Source: Opisthorchis felineus
Taxonomy: Eukaryota; Platyhelminthes; Trematoda; Opisthorchiida; Opisthorchiidae
NCBI GenBank assembly: GCA_004794785.1
Contig: SJOL01006424.1
Location: 1-64,000, forward strand
Reading direction: 5' to 3'
DNA: 64,000 nucleotides
Shown here piece after piece: positions 11,401 to 26,200 of the stretch (positions within the stretch are counted from its first letter, which is position 1; every line of letters begins with the position of its first letter). The notes below the pieces were generated by a model. That model searched no databases and had not been told where the DNA came from. It was given only the letters and a program-made list of their open reading frames with translations. Both the position numbers and the translations under genes were made by a program.

Positions 11401-14400
11401 ATGTTGGTGAACTTTGTATAACTGGTGTTGCTGTGGACAGAAAATGTTCCCGGGATGATATGGCACGAAGGTGAGAGTAAATTCTGCTCATACCACAATT
11501 TTTACTGAAAAAACTGACTTGGAACTCCAAAGGCTGCAAATAGCCACGTGTTTTGAGGTTTTTCGTATAATCCAAAACATTCGTCATACGCAGAACATGA
11601 TTTGTCAAATTTATTAGGCTTCAGTCAGCATAATGGACATAAAGTTCAATAAATTAGGACGAGTCATTTACCTTCACATCACAGATGGTCAAACAGTTCT
11701 TCTCCTTTCCTGGCTTATGCCAGATAGAAAGCCGAATTTTGTTCTTACTGTCAGGGTCGTAAATTGAATTCCAGACACCTGGCATGTGAGGTGGATATGT
11801 TACCACTACGCCTCCAGCGCACACTGGACACATCTGAATGGGTGAGGTATTCAGACCAGAGAGATGTAACTGGTTTACATAACGTTTCTAACGACGACCC
11901 ACTCTCTTGGTTATGTGGATCAACTGATCCACCTGTCAGAACTTCCCATTAAGCGGCATATAATGTGCGCTAGTGGAGTACTGGTAACATGTTCGCCTTG
12001 TGTGTCAGCTGTTCGGAATTTAAATCTAGACATGACCAGGGATATGCGTTGTTTATGAGGCCTAATGAGAAGAGAACTCGCTATTGGACTCGTCAGAACA
12101 ATTTCCCTAGGACAGAATTAGGACTTCTCAAAAGAGAGTGATGTAAATGCAAATTTTACAAATCACTTATGCACCCGAAATATCAGATTCCAAACTATTC
12201 CAAACCATACAAAGTATTTCGGGTAAGATAGATGGAGACCATCGCTAATGTCCAGCTGTCCCTTATGAGTGTTATCAGTTTTCAAATCCGCCATACGGGC
12301 GCACATGGTGAAATTCCCGGCAGTTAAACCAGGACAACTAAAGTATATAGGAGCACACGTCAAATTTTCAGCCCTTACAATATGTCGTCCCAGATACTGC
12401 TTTGTATTCTCGGTTCATAACCGACATCTTATTCGACCTAAATCTCCAAGATAAGATATCAGTTCTCACCCAGAACATGTTTGTCTATTTCTTCTGTTGT
12501 TGGTTGGTGGGCTATGTTGGTCACTGGACACGATGATCTGCTAATAAAACACGTGAGCGTCTCTCCGACTAGTAGACTCGTCTGAACCGTCCGCATTGTT
12601 TCACATATTGTCGATGCCAGTCGCTTGATCAATTCAGATCGTTGGCTGCGCATTATCTACAGGGTATCCGCAGGTTTCAAGTATATATCCCATATAGCAG
12701 CTTGCCCAAGGCCGGCACAGCAAACGATTGCGATATCCGGCAGCATAACATTGCAAACGACTGGTATAAACCCCAAGTCTGCCTCAATCATGTGACACGC
12801 ACAGTTCGACCCAGTAGCTCAGGTGCCCTCTAAAAAACTTCCCACCTACTAATTAGATAAAACTAACCCCACCCAAAACAATTTGCCTACGTTTCCGCCC
12901 CTTTAAATTAATAAGCTTATTTCGTTAGTTGTCCCCACTTTTGCCCTCCATATGCATACTGATCAGACGAAGATATCCAGGAAAAATTATTGTTCGTTAC
13001 TCTGCGTTCTTGTAGAAATTTTATGCGGCTCTGATGCCCGTTGGTAGTACAAACAAAGCCAATCAGGAAATTAGCGTCCCACATGTGAACGGCCTCGTTG
13101 ACACTGGTGAATTCTGGGGCCCACGTCGGCGCATATATACGAATATTCCGACATCATTTTGCGTAAACATGTGAGCAGGATTCCAACTTGTGGCCTTCAG
13201 TACACCTCTGTCAAATGTCTGGTAGTTCTTGAAAAGACGGGTGCTTTTGCTTCAAGCATTTTTCCGCAAATAACGTTTCGGGTGAAATGTTTATCTTCAT
13301 CGAAATCTGAACGCACATTGCCGGTTACCTAGTGAGGACCGCTTAACTGTATGCGTTACCATGTTCCTTCCGCTATCTTCAAAATCACAACAACACAACA
13401 CAACACAATCACAGATCACAACAACAGAAAATCACAAAGCGGCTACTTGGCGTTCATTATTTTAAAATTTACAGCGTATCTCCGAAGTAAGCAACCTCCT
13501 ACGGTGGCCGCTTTTATTCTGATCAAAGTCCAGTTGAAAATTTTGTTGGAACAGTTTCCAAGTTTCATTTTTCATTGTTGAATTGAACTTGTCTACGTCG
13601 CTTCTAATGCTAGCCTAAAAAATGTTCGTAAATTCAAGGTATACGCTTAGGTAGCACTTTCCACAGGGTCTCGCCCTTTGTACCTAACTTCTTACATCGG
13701 CAGTCACCGTACAGTGTAAAAATCGAAAGTCTATGAAAACACGAATTCAAAAAACACCTGTGACAATGGTTTCGGTCATGCTGTTTGATAATGTCAGATC
13801 ACGCAAGTTTTTCAGCTAGGATTACTGGGGTCAGTCAAAAGTGCAAAACACCGACTGGCTACTAAACTGTGTTTCAGTTGATCATTCAACTTACCACAGT
13901 TGTTTTCATCCTCACCGGAAACGCAATCTCTTTCCTTATCGCAGACGTATGCCAACGGGATTCTCCGACTTCCCCGATCGCATGTAAACGTGCTACCGTC
14001 GCATCGGGCGACGGCTTTGTCTGTTGGTAAACGAAAACTTCATTACGTTGACCATCTTTACTGTTCAAGATACGTGAAATATAGTTGTTTTCTAAATTTA
14101 CAAATCCAATGAATCCGTGGGTCATCCGCATGGATGACTGAGGCTTCTCAGTGGAGATGGATTGCTGTATTCCTTTAGGTAAGTATAACCTATGCTGGAA
14201 GACTGCGAATCAGCTCTCATTTGTTTCATCCATGTTGGGAACCAGCAACAGTGCAAACTCACCAACCCGTTATAAAATTAAACATGGCAATACCATCCAC
14301 TTATGGCGGGCTGGTTAGTTGTGTGAATAACTAAGGTGCCACTTCTTCAGCTGCGCAGTTCGCGTCACGTGGTAAACCCTTGACAGACATTTGGAGTTAG

Positions 14401-17400
14401 AAGACCCAAGGGGGAAGTTCACGTGATCACAACCTGAGAGACTGTACATCTTAAGCTTACTCTGTGTGGTAGGATTAATACCAGCACAAATACAACAGCA
14501 TTATCTGTCCTGCTGTTACAAGGAGAAAAGCGAAACTGAAACTATAAGCCCCTCCTTACGAATTAAAATAAAGGAAAAGATAAAGAACATTCATCCGTAT
14601 CATAAACAAACCTTCAAAAAGGAAGAGATTACATGCTTCTGAAAATTCAGGATCATCGTCATCGACCGCATAACATCAGTGTTCAACACTGATGCTTTGC
14701 TGCCATATATTCATGGTTGTACGTGGGCTGGGATACTGCCAGGGCGCCCATACCCAGACACGAGGACGATTAGGGTCTTCAACCAAAGCCTTTTGGCTCA
14801 AAAGCCCGACCGCAAGGTAGCGGTATTTGCCGGGAAATGCAAATACATTACCGTTTTTACGAACAAGTCGCCACATATAATTCAACCCCCAACCTGGTGG
14901 ACCAGATTACTGTTTGTCTGACCTCTAACCATTGATCAACTTGGTATGAGAGACTTTAACTATCGCGCGGACACCCCCTAGTATAGCTCAAGGGGTTATG
15001 GAGGTCCACAAACCGTAACAGTCTCCACAAGATCTCATTTTGCATCATCATATGCAAACTGATTGAAATGTAGTGGACTATGGTGGGTTGGAAAACTTGC
15101 AAACCTGGGCTAGCAGGGAATAGCCCAGGTAAAATATAACATTTTATCGTGTCAATAAAAGTAATGTCCCAAGTTCTGTCCGGCTTTTATCCGAGAAGGA
15201 GTACAGTTTGACACAACCCCCTTTTAACTGCCTTATGCTCATTTGGCTTTTTTATTCCTCTGCACAACTACTTTGATGTTTGTTTTGACTCCAAATAGTT
15301 GCCAAGTCAAAGCAGACAGATTTCAATCACAGTGTTATTCGAATGCCTATGCTACGTCTCACCTAACCTCGTAAATGTCACAGTGAGGTAATTCAGTCCT
15401 TTGAATTGGCTTGGTATCTTCGTGAGCGATTTTTTATTCGACCAGGTAATCCGAACGAATCTGTCTGGAAAATGTGCTGGAGATGTTCCCAACAAATCGT
15501 GGCGTTCACTGTTCTGAAAATGTTACCTGAAAAGGTCACCTACACCCTTGTTTCCCATAATTGCTGGCTGTTGAAAAGAGTGCAAACCGATAGACTGCAA
15601 TTGTGCATTACCTCCCGAACTCGAGGACGGAAGGTGATTTGGTGGTACTTATGAGCTTTCTTAGTGTACATTTCTGAATGTTGTCAAGGGAATATTAGAC
15701 AAGAATTCACACCAAAAAGCGTACCTGGGCATCGAGATTCATCAAACCCATTGCCACAGTCATCTTCACCATCACATTCCCAGTGGATCATGTAGTGTTT
15801 TTTGTGAGGTGCACGGCCATTGTACTCTTCGCATGGTTTGGAAATAGGATCGCAGGCCTCTGTAGTCGGAAATAAGGATACATCTTGAAGTGAACAGCCT
15901 AGATGGGTATGTATTTTTCTGTAGGCGATCAAAAGGTATGGTTTAAAATCTAATAAAGTTGGGAATTGCTCAGTTTTACGGGCGGGAAGATATTTACACA
16001 GAACTGCGAACTAGTCAACTAAACGTAATGTTGTTCTTCCCACCTTAGCTTCAACACCAGGTGCTTCCGAAACGGCTGGACCAGATGTATTTAGAAACCC
16101 TAAGGATATAATGCCATTCAGCCAGGTATCCCGCAGATTCCTAGAAGTTATATTTTCTGCTGTTTCACGCTGCACAAAGTATCTCAGTATAAATCAAGAT
16201 TCTCGAACAAATATTGGATTCGTGTAGTGTGATACAATGTCTTCACCTTTACTGGTAATAACCTAGTGCATTACGGATTTTGCACGGAACTATTCTACAA
16301 TAATTTTTCTTTTCTTTTGTAAACGTCGTCGGTCAAGGTGGTTTCGTGTTCATAGGGTTTTGTCGGCCGCTTTTTATCTCCAAGCATTTGTCATTTCGAT
16401 GCACGTCATTCGATATTAACTCGCTATAGTTCGAAACTAACTGAGGCGCTTCGGATATCTCCGGGGTACTCGCATTCAAAATTGTCATGAATAACGTTGT
16501 TAGTGATGTTGAAGTAAAGGCCAGCGTCCTTGCTAGTTCAGAAAATGATTTTTTGCCCGGAGATCGCTGGCTCCATTCCGAATTCAGGTTTGTGTGGTTT
16601 CTTTCGTATTGTTATCGCACAACGTTTATCCACACTCCGTGTACTTTACATCCATAACAGTGGTTTGCTAGTATCGGTCCCCAGCGTGTGTTATGTTTGC
16701 CAAAGTGCCCGAAAATCCCTTGTGCCTGTGTCCACATTCATAAATATTGCTTGTTGCAGTGTTCAGTCGCAAACTCTAAGCTGTGGAGAAATTTGTGGTA
16801 CGTGTAAACAAAATACCTACTGGCGAACGTTACTAGGTTTTTTTGGGTAGCAGAGTGCAAACATCTGCCTGGTTACGCACATCACAGTAAGAAAGTGTAG
16901 CAGACAGAAAGACCTCTCTCCAGTAGACGAACAATAGGTTGCTTCCAATGGGCGACGGAACGGAGGTGAAGCCGGATGCAAACGTTGTTGTCGATTTCGG
17001 TCAATCCGCACACCAGACAAAACAGTGGAATTTCTACTTAACCGGTTGGTAATCAGCGTGCAGGTCAAAACAATCGGGCTGGCGCGGGTGCCGGTGGGAT
17101 GTTTTGCACCTAAATTTATTCACTATCCAGTTGACATTTCAATAAGGCAGGTAATGTAATGGTTCTATTGATACATTCAGCAGGATCGGTGAGGCTTTTG
17201 GTCAGACATCTTAAGAGTGACTCGGCCTGTTGTCCCATTAACCATTCAGATAGGCCTTATCAGCTGTTTCCCAACTCGGCTCACACTGGTAAGGATGAGT
17301 CCTCCATCGACGCACCCATAGTATGGGTTGTTGCACTGGAGCCCATTTGAATCTTTCAATGAACTGCTCCGGAGGAAAGCTAATATATGCTAGACCATCA

Positions 17401-20225
17401 ACGCCCTTCGGTTTCCCACATTATTATCATTGTCGACAACCTCATATCAGCGTTCAACCACCGGTGCTTCTCTGCAGTATATGAAGAAAAGAATGAAAGT
17501 AGATGGGGAAGAGAGTGCCAGCCAACCCAAAGCATTCCGAGGTACCTACATATCCAGACAATTACTCAGACACAATTACTCACAAACTGGGAACAGAAAC
17601 GCCACTGACATCGATTGGGATCCATGTCTTGCAGCTTTTCCAACCATACACAGCGTGGATCACGCGAGCCCCATAATAAAAGGCGAGCCAAGGCGACAGC
17701 ACCCAGACGCATCCTAATCGACTTCAGCTGCTTTGTCAGGTCAGGGGTTGACTGCCTCTCGGTTTGCGTCACTTTGTATTGAGAACGGCAAACAGCAGTG
17801 TCTTCGGTAAACGATGGCTTAGCATACGCAGTACATGGCCTAACCACCGCAGCTTCCTAGTGCTGGACACCTCCTTCGATTGAAGTTCCCGTTGCACTAA
17901 CGAACAATTACTTTCAAACTGTATCTTTCTGGATTTACCGGCACCAGTCTACACCAGCTATGATTGAGACAACGGCCGTCCAAAACCTGATGACATCTCA
18001 GTTCGACTGCTCTCAGGGGCCCTGTCTCATAGTCACGAAAAAACAGCTCGTGCCCTAGCCTGACACACACGTCCTTTGAGACCCAGGGATAGGTCCCTTT
18101 ACCGCCATAGCTGTCTGAGATTAGTAAATTAGACCTCAGACTTACAGATTCGTGCATGAGGTAAATGCACGAATGGTGGTGGTAGCTGTTGGTCACGATA
18201 ACCATTGTTCGAAGTATTCGGCCCAACGGTCGTGGTGTTCTTCTTTATTCAGGATGGTCGCACCATTCTGATCCTTGATTGTTTCGCTCACGGGTGCTTT
18301 CCGGGGACCGGTCGCACTGATACATTGCTGGGGATTTCGGCATTCTGGGCCTCCTCCATATTCTTGGATTTCCGTGTCCATCAGACTTCACGGTTGGTGC
18401 GAACACTCGCTTTCACTTGACGTTTGATAATTCGTCGGCTCAAGTTATTTTCGGGACCGGCGGGGATATTTAAGCCATGCCACTGTGCGGTCTGATATCC
18501 AGTGACTGAGTGAGCCTAGTAGCGCCGTGTCACAGGCAAAGCTCCCAGCACTGTGCAAAGAGATGGCGATCTCGACCCAGTACTAGTTCACATATTATAG
18601 TGGAGCATTTGAAAGAGACTCTAGAAGAAGATTCTGGTAAACTCGTCTAAAATCAGAATCTGTGAGTCTATCAGTTGCCAAGTGATTTGTCCACATCTTA
18701 CGCGGCCCTGGAAAACGAAGGGAGAAGCGACTACGGATGAGTGCATGGTCGGAATCCACAAATATGTTCAAAAACGAGCGACAGTCAGACATTTACTCGC
18801 ACCACCGGTAGATGGCGATGTAGTTTACTTGAGTTCGCAGCTGGCGCACCGCTGGAGTGCACCGTGTGGTTATTTCGGAAGCCACTATTGCATAGGAACC
18901 GTCTGAGGTCAGCATATAGCTTGAACAGTTGTGCGCCGTTGCCTGTACGCACCCAGTCCGATCCAGGTCGACCATCTGATTGAGTCTCAGATTCTAATTC
19001 TTCCAAAAGTGCATTCAAATCCTCGGCAACCACAAGGACATCTGAGTTTCCTGGTCACCTTAAAAGAACACTCAAGACAGAATTAAACTTGTTTTTTATT
19101 GTGTCAGAGCTACGGTTGTTTGGGACTTAAGCAGACACGGTAAACAGACAACAACCAACTTTCCGCCTGTTAAACACTTTTACAAACGTTGGCAGACGAA
19201 CCACATAGAGGCGACTGTCAACGGGCACCCAGCAATAATCCTTTGTCGCTGTGACTGGGGACAACGCCGTACTCTGCACATCCCGCTGCAGCAACCTCTG
19301 GCTCGCCAAAGGTGCGCAGCCGGAAGCGACTGGAGAGTGATGCGGTGGTTTAGCTCAGCCACTGTGCTCGAATCCTGAATTCTTGTTTCTGAAACATAAC
19401 ACCTATTAATTTCAAGTGAGTGCATTGTGTGAGCAGAAGCAGCCTCTTATCCTGCTTTTCCAGGGTTCCAGCTTTAAAAGCAGCCAGATATTCCTAGCAT
19501 GGAGGCTGGAAGATTGAGTCCGAGATGCCTGAGGCTGCCGGCGCTGCCTGACGAGCAGACGTTGCTGCCAAGCTCAATGCAAGACGGACGGGGCCGTCAG
19601 CCGCAAGTGATGGGCCTAAAAGGAGAGAGTTGATAGTAATTTTCTGGGGCGTGGAAGATATGGCATTTGAAACAGAAAGGGGCGTCAGCGGAACATGTCA
19701 TCACTCATGTCATCATCACTATTGCTACTACGATAGCATATTTTTTAAGGAACATGTCTTTTCCAACTCACAACCTGGAGAACCAGGATATTGGATTGAT
19801 TAGACTTGTATCTGCTGAGCAACCTGATATGATAAACTCTGCGGTTGTCAGAGTGAAATCCCAAGTGTGACTCAGTGGATCATAGAGGTACACGATCCGC
19901 CATTTTGCAATGAGGTCCAGTCTGTTTGAGGGGGACTGTCATGTGTACGCAGTTACAGCACTGGCTTTACTATCAGAGCATATAATAATACTTCGTACGA
20001 CTTCTGGTTGTCCATCAGGTGTCTGTCGATCTGTTCGCCTAGCTAGGCGAATGAGTTGCACGATGATTGAGGTTGGATTCGAACCCACGCATTTGCGAGG
20101 TGGCTGTGAGGCTTGATAAGCAGATATACAGCCAGTCAAAATCGCCGGAACTGGCTTGCCCTGGAGACAGTGTGTTCCACCCAATGGTGTACATTGTGAC
20201 GACCACAAACTCTGCCACGATCTTC

Positions 20226-20257
<32 letters not shown>

Positions 20258-23200
20258 GTTTTTAATCTATCTATCTATCTATCTATCNNNNNNNNNNNNN
20301 NNNNNNNNNNNNNNNNNNNNNNNNNNNNNNNNNNNNNNNNNNNNNNNNNNNNNNNNNNNNNNNNNNNNNNNNNNNNNNNNNNNNNNNNNNNNNNNNNNNN
20401 NNNNNNNNNNNNNNNNNNNNNNNNNNNNNNNNNNNNNNNNNNNNNNNNNNNNNNNNNNNNNNNNNNNNNNNNNNNNNNNNNNNNNNNNNNNNNNNNNNNN
20501 NNNNNNNNNNNNNNNNNNNNNNNNNNNNNNNNNNNNNNNNNNNNNNNNNNNNNNNNNNNNNNNNNNNNNNNNNNNNNNNNNNNNNNNNNNNNNNNNNNNN
20601 NNNNNNNNNNNNNNNNNNNNNNNNNNNNNNNNNNNNNNNNNNNNNNNNNNNNNNNNNNNNNNNNNNNNNNNNNNNNNNNNNNNNNNNNNNNNNNNNNNNN
20701 NNNNNNNNNNNNNNNNNNNNNNNNNNNNNNNNNNNNNNNNNNNNNNNNNNNNNNNNATATATATATATATATCATCTGTTTCCGAAAAACCATGGAAGAG
20801 TTGCACTAAAGAAATCTCATCTATTGGTGACGAAGCGTTTGCAAGCTAACATACAAGTATGGTGAAAAGATCAAGGATCACCAGTTCAAGCACCATTTAA
20901 CGTACCCAAGCTATCAAAATTTAGACACTCCATTTGTGAATCTGCTTACATTCAAAGTGAAAAGGAAAGTAAATTTTTCGTTATTTGTGGGTCCGTTTGT
21001 TGCATGGAACGGTTTCCGGTAGGAAAGCGCGGGCGAAGCAAAACTGGAGGTTTCATTGTCAAATTAGGGCTCAAAAAATATGGACATCAGAGACAGCAGA
21101 CACAAATGGCAGACAGCAACCAGCTGTTGCAAGCTTTCATTAATTTCATCATTGCCGAACCCTACTCTTCTCCTTTGTAGTTTGATTGGACAGCAACGCC
21201 ATGGTTGTTGCTAGAAGATAAATCGGAATATGAAACTTTCGGCTTATGTTGCATAGCTGCTACTTCTCTACAAAATCGTTTCTTCCCCAGCTCACTGAGG
21301 ACTCACTGGTGCCAACTTGTCCCAGTGGAAATGGGGAGGTTTCTAATCATCCGTCTGGAGGAACTACATCCTACAAATGGATAACAGTATAGCTGAAGCT
21401 ACATCGGACGCCACTCCAAGCGTCGGACTACTTACTACAGTACAGAGGGTCTTCATCTGACTGATCGATACAGTCATACTGTCCATCGCAGAATCGTCCG
21501 GCTGGAATGCACTGACCGGATCGGCAGCGACGATAGCCCTGAGGACATGCTGATTCGATCACAATGATCGCACTCGCAGGTTTGCCGGGATGCTGGAAAT
21601 TCGAAGACAGATGGAAGCATTAGTTGTGATCAGCTATTCGTACTGTAAGATGTATGTATCTGGAACTGGCTAAATGAGGACAGCGTATGATCCTGAGAAA
21701 TCAGACACACACAGCAACACTCTGCATCCCTTCCCGTCCACGCGAAAACATTGCAACCCAAGGGTCGGTCAAATTTGTGCTCTCCTTCAGAGCGCTCTTT
21801 CTTGAGGACTACACCCTTGAAGCAGCCCTTTTCTGAAAGTTCTCCGTAAATCTAGTTTTGAAACCGATTAGCTCTAAAGGACTTTTAATAGAAAGTTAGC
21901 CCCTTGAATAACTGGAAACCAAACAGGATATCGTCACCGTGGAGAGTGTGTAACAGGAAAAGAACTAAGCGTCTGTCACTCATCGTTTTGGGTTGATTAG
22001 TAGTGGAAAAACAGAAACAAATAGATCTTTCTTATAACTCAACATTTCAGTCACCATGGATGCCCTACATCAGGAGTAAATCATCGAGATCACAAAGAAA
22101 AAAAGGTTGACCGGTGTCCGTCGATGCAAGGCTACTCAGTTGGTCAAGATGTGACTATCTCATGTGCATGGGTTGAGGCTGAGGCCAGACACTCTGTTGG
22201 CTGATATTTACGGGCCCTAACCACACGGCCGATATTTACTAACCATCATTTCGAAAGACGCGGACAGTGTGTGTGTGAATTGCCAAGGCTTCCGCTCAGT
22301 ATCGTTCTGCGTGCCTTGTTTGATATTTGGGAATTGGCTGATCAAGTAGAAAACTGTGGTTTTACTCTAAAGCGAGAGATTTTTGGATGGGAATTGTGCA
22401 TGCATTTTGTGTCCCGTCTCGATTGTCTGCTCGTCTCTCCTATGTGGGTAGCATTGTAACCCCCCACAGCAGGTCTTTGATACGCAATTAATCTGACCAC
22501 TTGAGTTGATGGGATCTTCGACGTCTACTAGGTGTTCACTAATGCTGCAGAACACTGTGCCTATATTAAACACTGATAAAACCGCATGAATTTCCCGGCA
22601 GTGCGTGCGCGGTAGGGGATCCGAACTGTTGACAGGATAGTGCAGTCTTCTGGGTTCCGTCTTGTTTTCGACAGAAAACGTACAATCTATTTGACCTAAT
22701 TCGTACGGGATATTGTGCAAAAATTCTAACACAATCTATCCATACGTTTCTTAAGTAAATTTGAAGATACTTGCACAACATCTTCATAAACGAGATGGAA
22801 CACGCAGCAGTTAAACAAGTAAAAAGGCCTAATGCCTCTAGCATACGCTTTTGATCATCTGGCTGTGGTTACTTCCGCTTTTGCGAGATGGTTCAGTTCC
22901 TCGTTGCTTTCTACGCTTGGCATTAAGACTGGTTAGAGGAGTTTCAGCGATGATGGAGTCCATCCATCCCAAGAAGTGAATGCAAACTCCTTTTCGGTAT
23001 GTTCTTTCGACAGGATTGTGCCTAATGGGTGCAATAATCGCGACGTAGGTCACACTTATCTAGGTAGCGCCATATGGTAATGATTAGAGAGTCGTTACCA
23101 CTATACCCCCTAAACAGCCATAGAATTACGTAATACACTACTCATGAGGTTGCTGAAAATTCTTCGACAGCCCATCTGAACTAGCAAACGGCTCATTCGA

Positions 23201-26200
23201 CGACATGAATTAGAAGTATCAGCCATCCATGGTGCTTTCAAAATGTGTGAAAAACTGCGCTACTACAGGCAGTTGATGATGATGATCGCATGATAAAGCT
23301 GAAAATTTGGCAGTCATGGTTGGATAGAGCAGAATAAGCACTCTCCGTGTTCCTCTGTACTTGCCAACGAATAATAAAGATAAAAGCAGGCTACATGCTC
23401 TTGGAACAGGCAGTCCGTTTTTTTCACTATCGTCGTTAACAGAAACATGAAATGAATCAGTCTTACTATGCTCGTCCGTCGATTGTTCCCTGCAGCTTTA
23501 TCAAGTAGTTGTAGACTGTCATAATACTGCTCCTTGTGGTTATTCTGCCAGACGGTCCACGAAGAATCAAGTGTCAAGTTGTTCGAAAACGTATTCTAAA
23601 GCGCTTTGATTGAAATCCATCCGCAGTAATCCGTGCAATCTCTTAAGTCAAATATAAAGATGCCTCCCAGAGGAATTCGTTATGAACTGAAACTATTCTT
23701 TGACAATGCGATGGGATATTTTATCGCACCCTGGAAGTTGGGGGTGGCTGCCGTAATCTTACCTGGTACATACGCTCGCGAGCCGAGTACTAGGCTTCCA
23801 AGCCTGTGAGGTTTGGATCAGCCTGCTCAAAAAAAATCATGGCATATATTATGGATAAAATTGAAGTAATTCTTACGGCAGCGAAGCATCAGTGTTGAAC
23901 ACTGATGTCATGCTGTCCATGTGGATCATGATCATGATCATGATCACGATTAAGTAATTTGAAAAGATCTATCTGGAGGAAATTATTCACAAGGTTGCTG
24001 AAAACTCTTCTTCTTCAGTTGAAAAATATCATAAACGAGAGATTCAGCTGAGTCTCCCGTGAAAAACAAATGATTTGCAAATGAGTGTACTTGTCGAAAT
24101 CTATCTGAAGGTAACGCCGTACTCCACGTACCTCATGCATGTTCAAGGAAGCAAGGTAGATAAACCAAGGTTGTGCAGATGTCTAGAAATCAGCTCTCCA
24201 TATGAGGAGACTGTCTTGCCTTTAATGCTCTGCCAAAGGATGAAGACATGTGAACCCAGAACAGACATCTCTAAAAGCATCCACATAAACATGGTAAATA
24301 GGTGATAAGCACATAGCTCACTTCGGTGTAACACTCTACTCGAGTGCCATTGTACTCTGCCCCAAGACCAGTCGGATGGGATATCTGAAGTCGATTTTCC
24401 CCGATCGGAGTAGAAATGAATCCAACAATTGGACGATCAATGCGGTGTGTAGGCACAACGGATGACGGTCGTCCACTAGTCTCCTGCGTATAACACTCGA
24501 TTTGGATTGGTTGATAGGCACGCACGCGAATGATTGGTGGAGTAATGAACACGTCGTAATTAGATATTTGGCCTGTGGTTGAAGTGGGAGATGGGGAATC
24601 TATGAGTACGGATATGATGTACAGAGGGTGTGATTACCGTCAAATACGGTATTTTGGATATTAGCCCACTTGGGCTGAACACCAAACAGGAGCAGTTTAT
24701 CTCATGCATTTGAGACAGGAAGGACTAGCTCCCAAACTGGGTCAGAACCTAGAAGAATTTTGCGGATTTCACCTTTTAGCAGGGTTTTTCACCCTCGAGA
24801 GTCTTATCTATACCGTCCCTAAATAGGGTGGGTTCCAAAACATCTATCAAGGGAACGTCTATCAAAAGGGCACAAACAGTACCACTAATGTAGTTTGATT
24901 CAAGCGCTCTGAGTCAGCTGTGCTTATTCAGAAAATGCCTTCTAGATACTTAAACAATCTTCGGAGAGGTGGGGCTTCAGAATAAGCTATAGGTATCGGA
25001 AACCTAAATCATTCTGCCGGACAACAAGCCTTTAGGTAACTCACAAAAGCATTGAGAACGTCACTGAATATGAGCGAGTACTAAAAAAGGGATTATAAGA
25101 CGTAGATCTATCTACATTAAAACTGCTCTAATGAAAACCCACCAGGAAACGCGCCACGCGATGATTTCATATTATCCGTATTCTGTTTTTCAGGCACAAT
25201 GAACGCATGCTGGAATGTCAATGGCTAATGAGTTTTTATCTACAGAAGATAAACGTCCAGGATCTGAGTACCTGGCTGCACATTCAACTGGTTTCCTTCT
25301 AAAATGCTGCTCAAGGTAGCGTTCTGCAACCTCTCGAATTCACTCTTTCAGCGACATCCACAATGTCTGTTCAGCTGCACAGAAGCAAGAAGTTACCTGT
25401 TGTAAGTCAGAATTGGATAACTCCATTAGCCCTATACACATTCGCGGGTAAAATGAGAAAATGTCTGTCCACCTTTTTTTGCTTGCTAATGTTCCGAAAA
25501 CTATATGGGGCGTACGGCATAGTGCCACCGCTGAGGAATGCTAGGCACAAACCATTCGGTAAGCAACTTGATGAGACCAATAATGTGATCAGGGCGATTA
25601 CACTCAATTGACGGAAAAAATAATCGGGTTCATCCAACTAAATGTTTCATTATAATTTACAGAGCACCAAACTGCTGCAACGCCATATGATAAAATACTG
25701 TCAGGAAGTGAGATTCCTGGAAATACTCCCATAATACCCCAAACCTACTGAGAACCTCATACCCTGACAAAATCACAGTAGGAAAGTCGTCAAGCCCGTT
25801 TCCGATTGAATGCTCAAGCAGTCAGTCAATTTAGCGACGGCCGACAAATGTTCAGGTATTTCATAGAAGCATGAGCGACGATAATGGGTGTTCACCCAAA
25901 GCCGATTGGACAGCCCGAATCAAAATCAAAGGTGCGCTTTAAATAGCGCGATGCTCCTTGTAATGTTTGCACTCGCTTGTTCGCGATAAACCTGGTGTTC
26001 ATTGCAAGCGGATCTTTTTTCCGACAGCAGTTTTTTACAACAACTACATTGGAAGACGTCGAGGAGATCAATATTCAGCCACGATAAACTGTCTTTTTTC
26101 ACAAATAGGGTCATGTAAACGCGCTGACCCTTCAGCGAAGGGCTCCCAGTACCGAATGAACATTGGTTCACCTATTCATATACTGATTTTACTGACTGAT

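Larger units (their letters stand above)
21593..24321. other. Intron between Ig7 and LDLa1
   Basis: Holds the hammerhead-repeat pieces at 23125-23190 and 23985-24110 and the palindromes at 23887-23945. The frames at 22271-22844 on both strands have no recognisable product. Confidence 0.5.

Noticed and set aside
20067..20849. Long frames crossing 20288-20756 on both strands
   Set aside because: They consist mainly of gap Ns and microsatellite.
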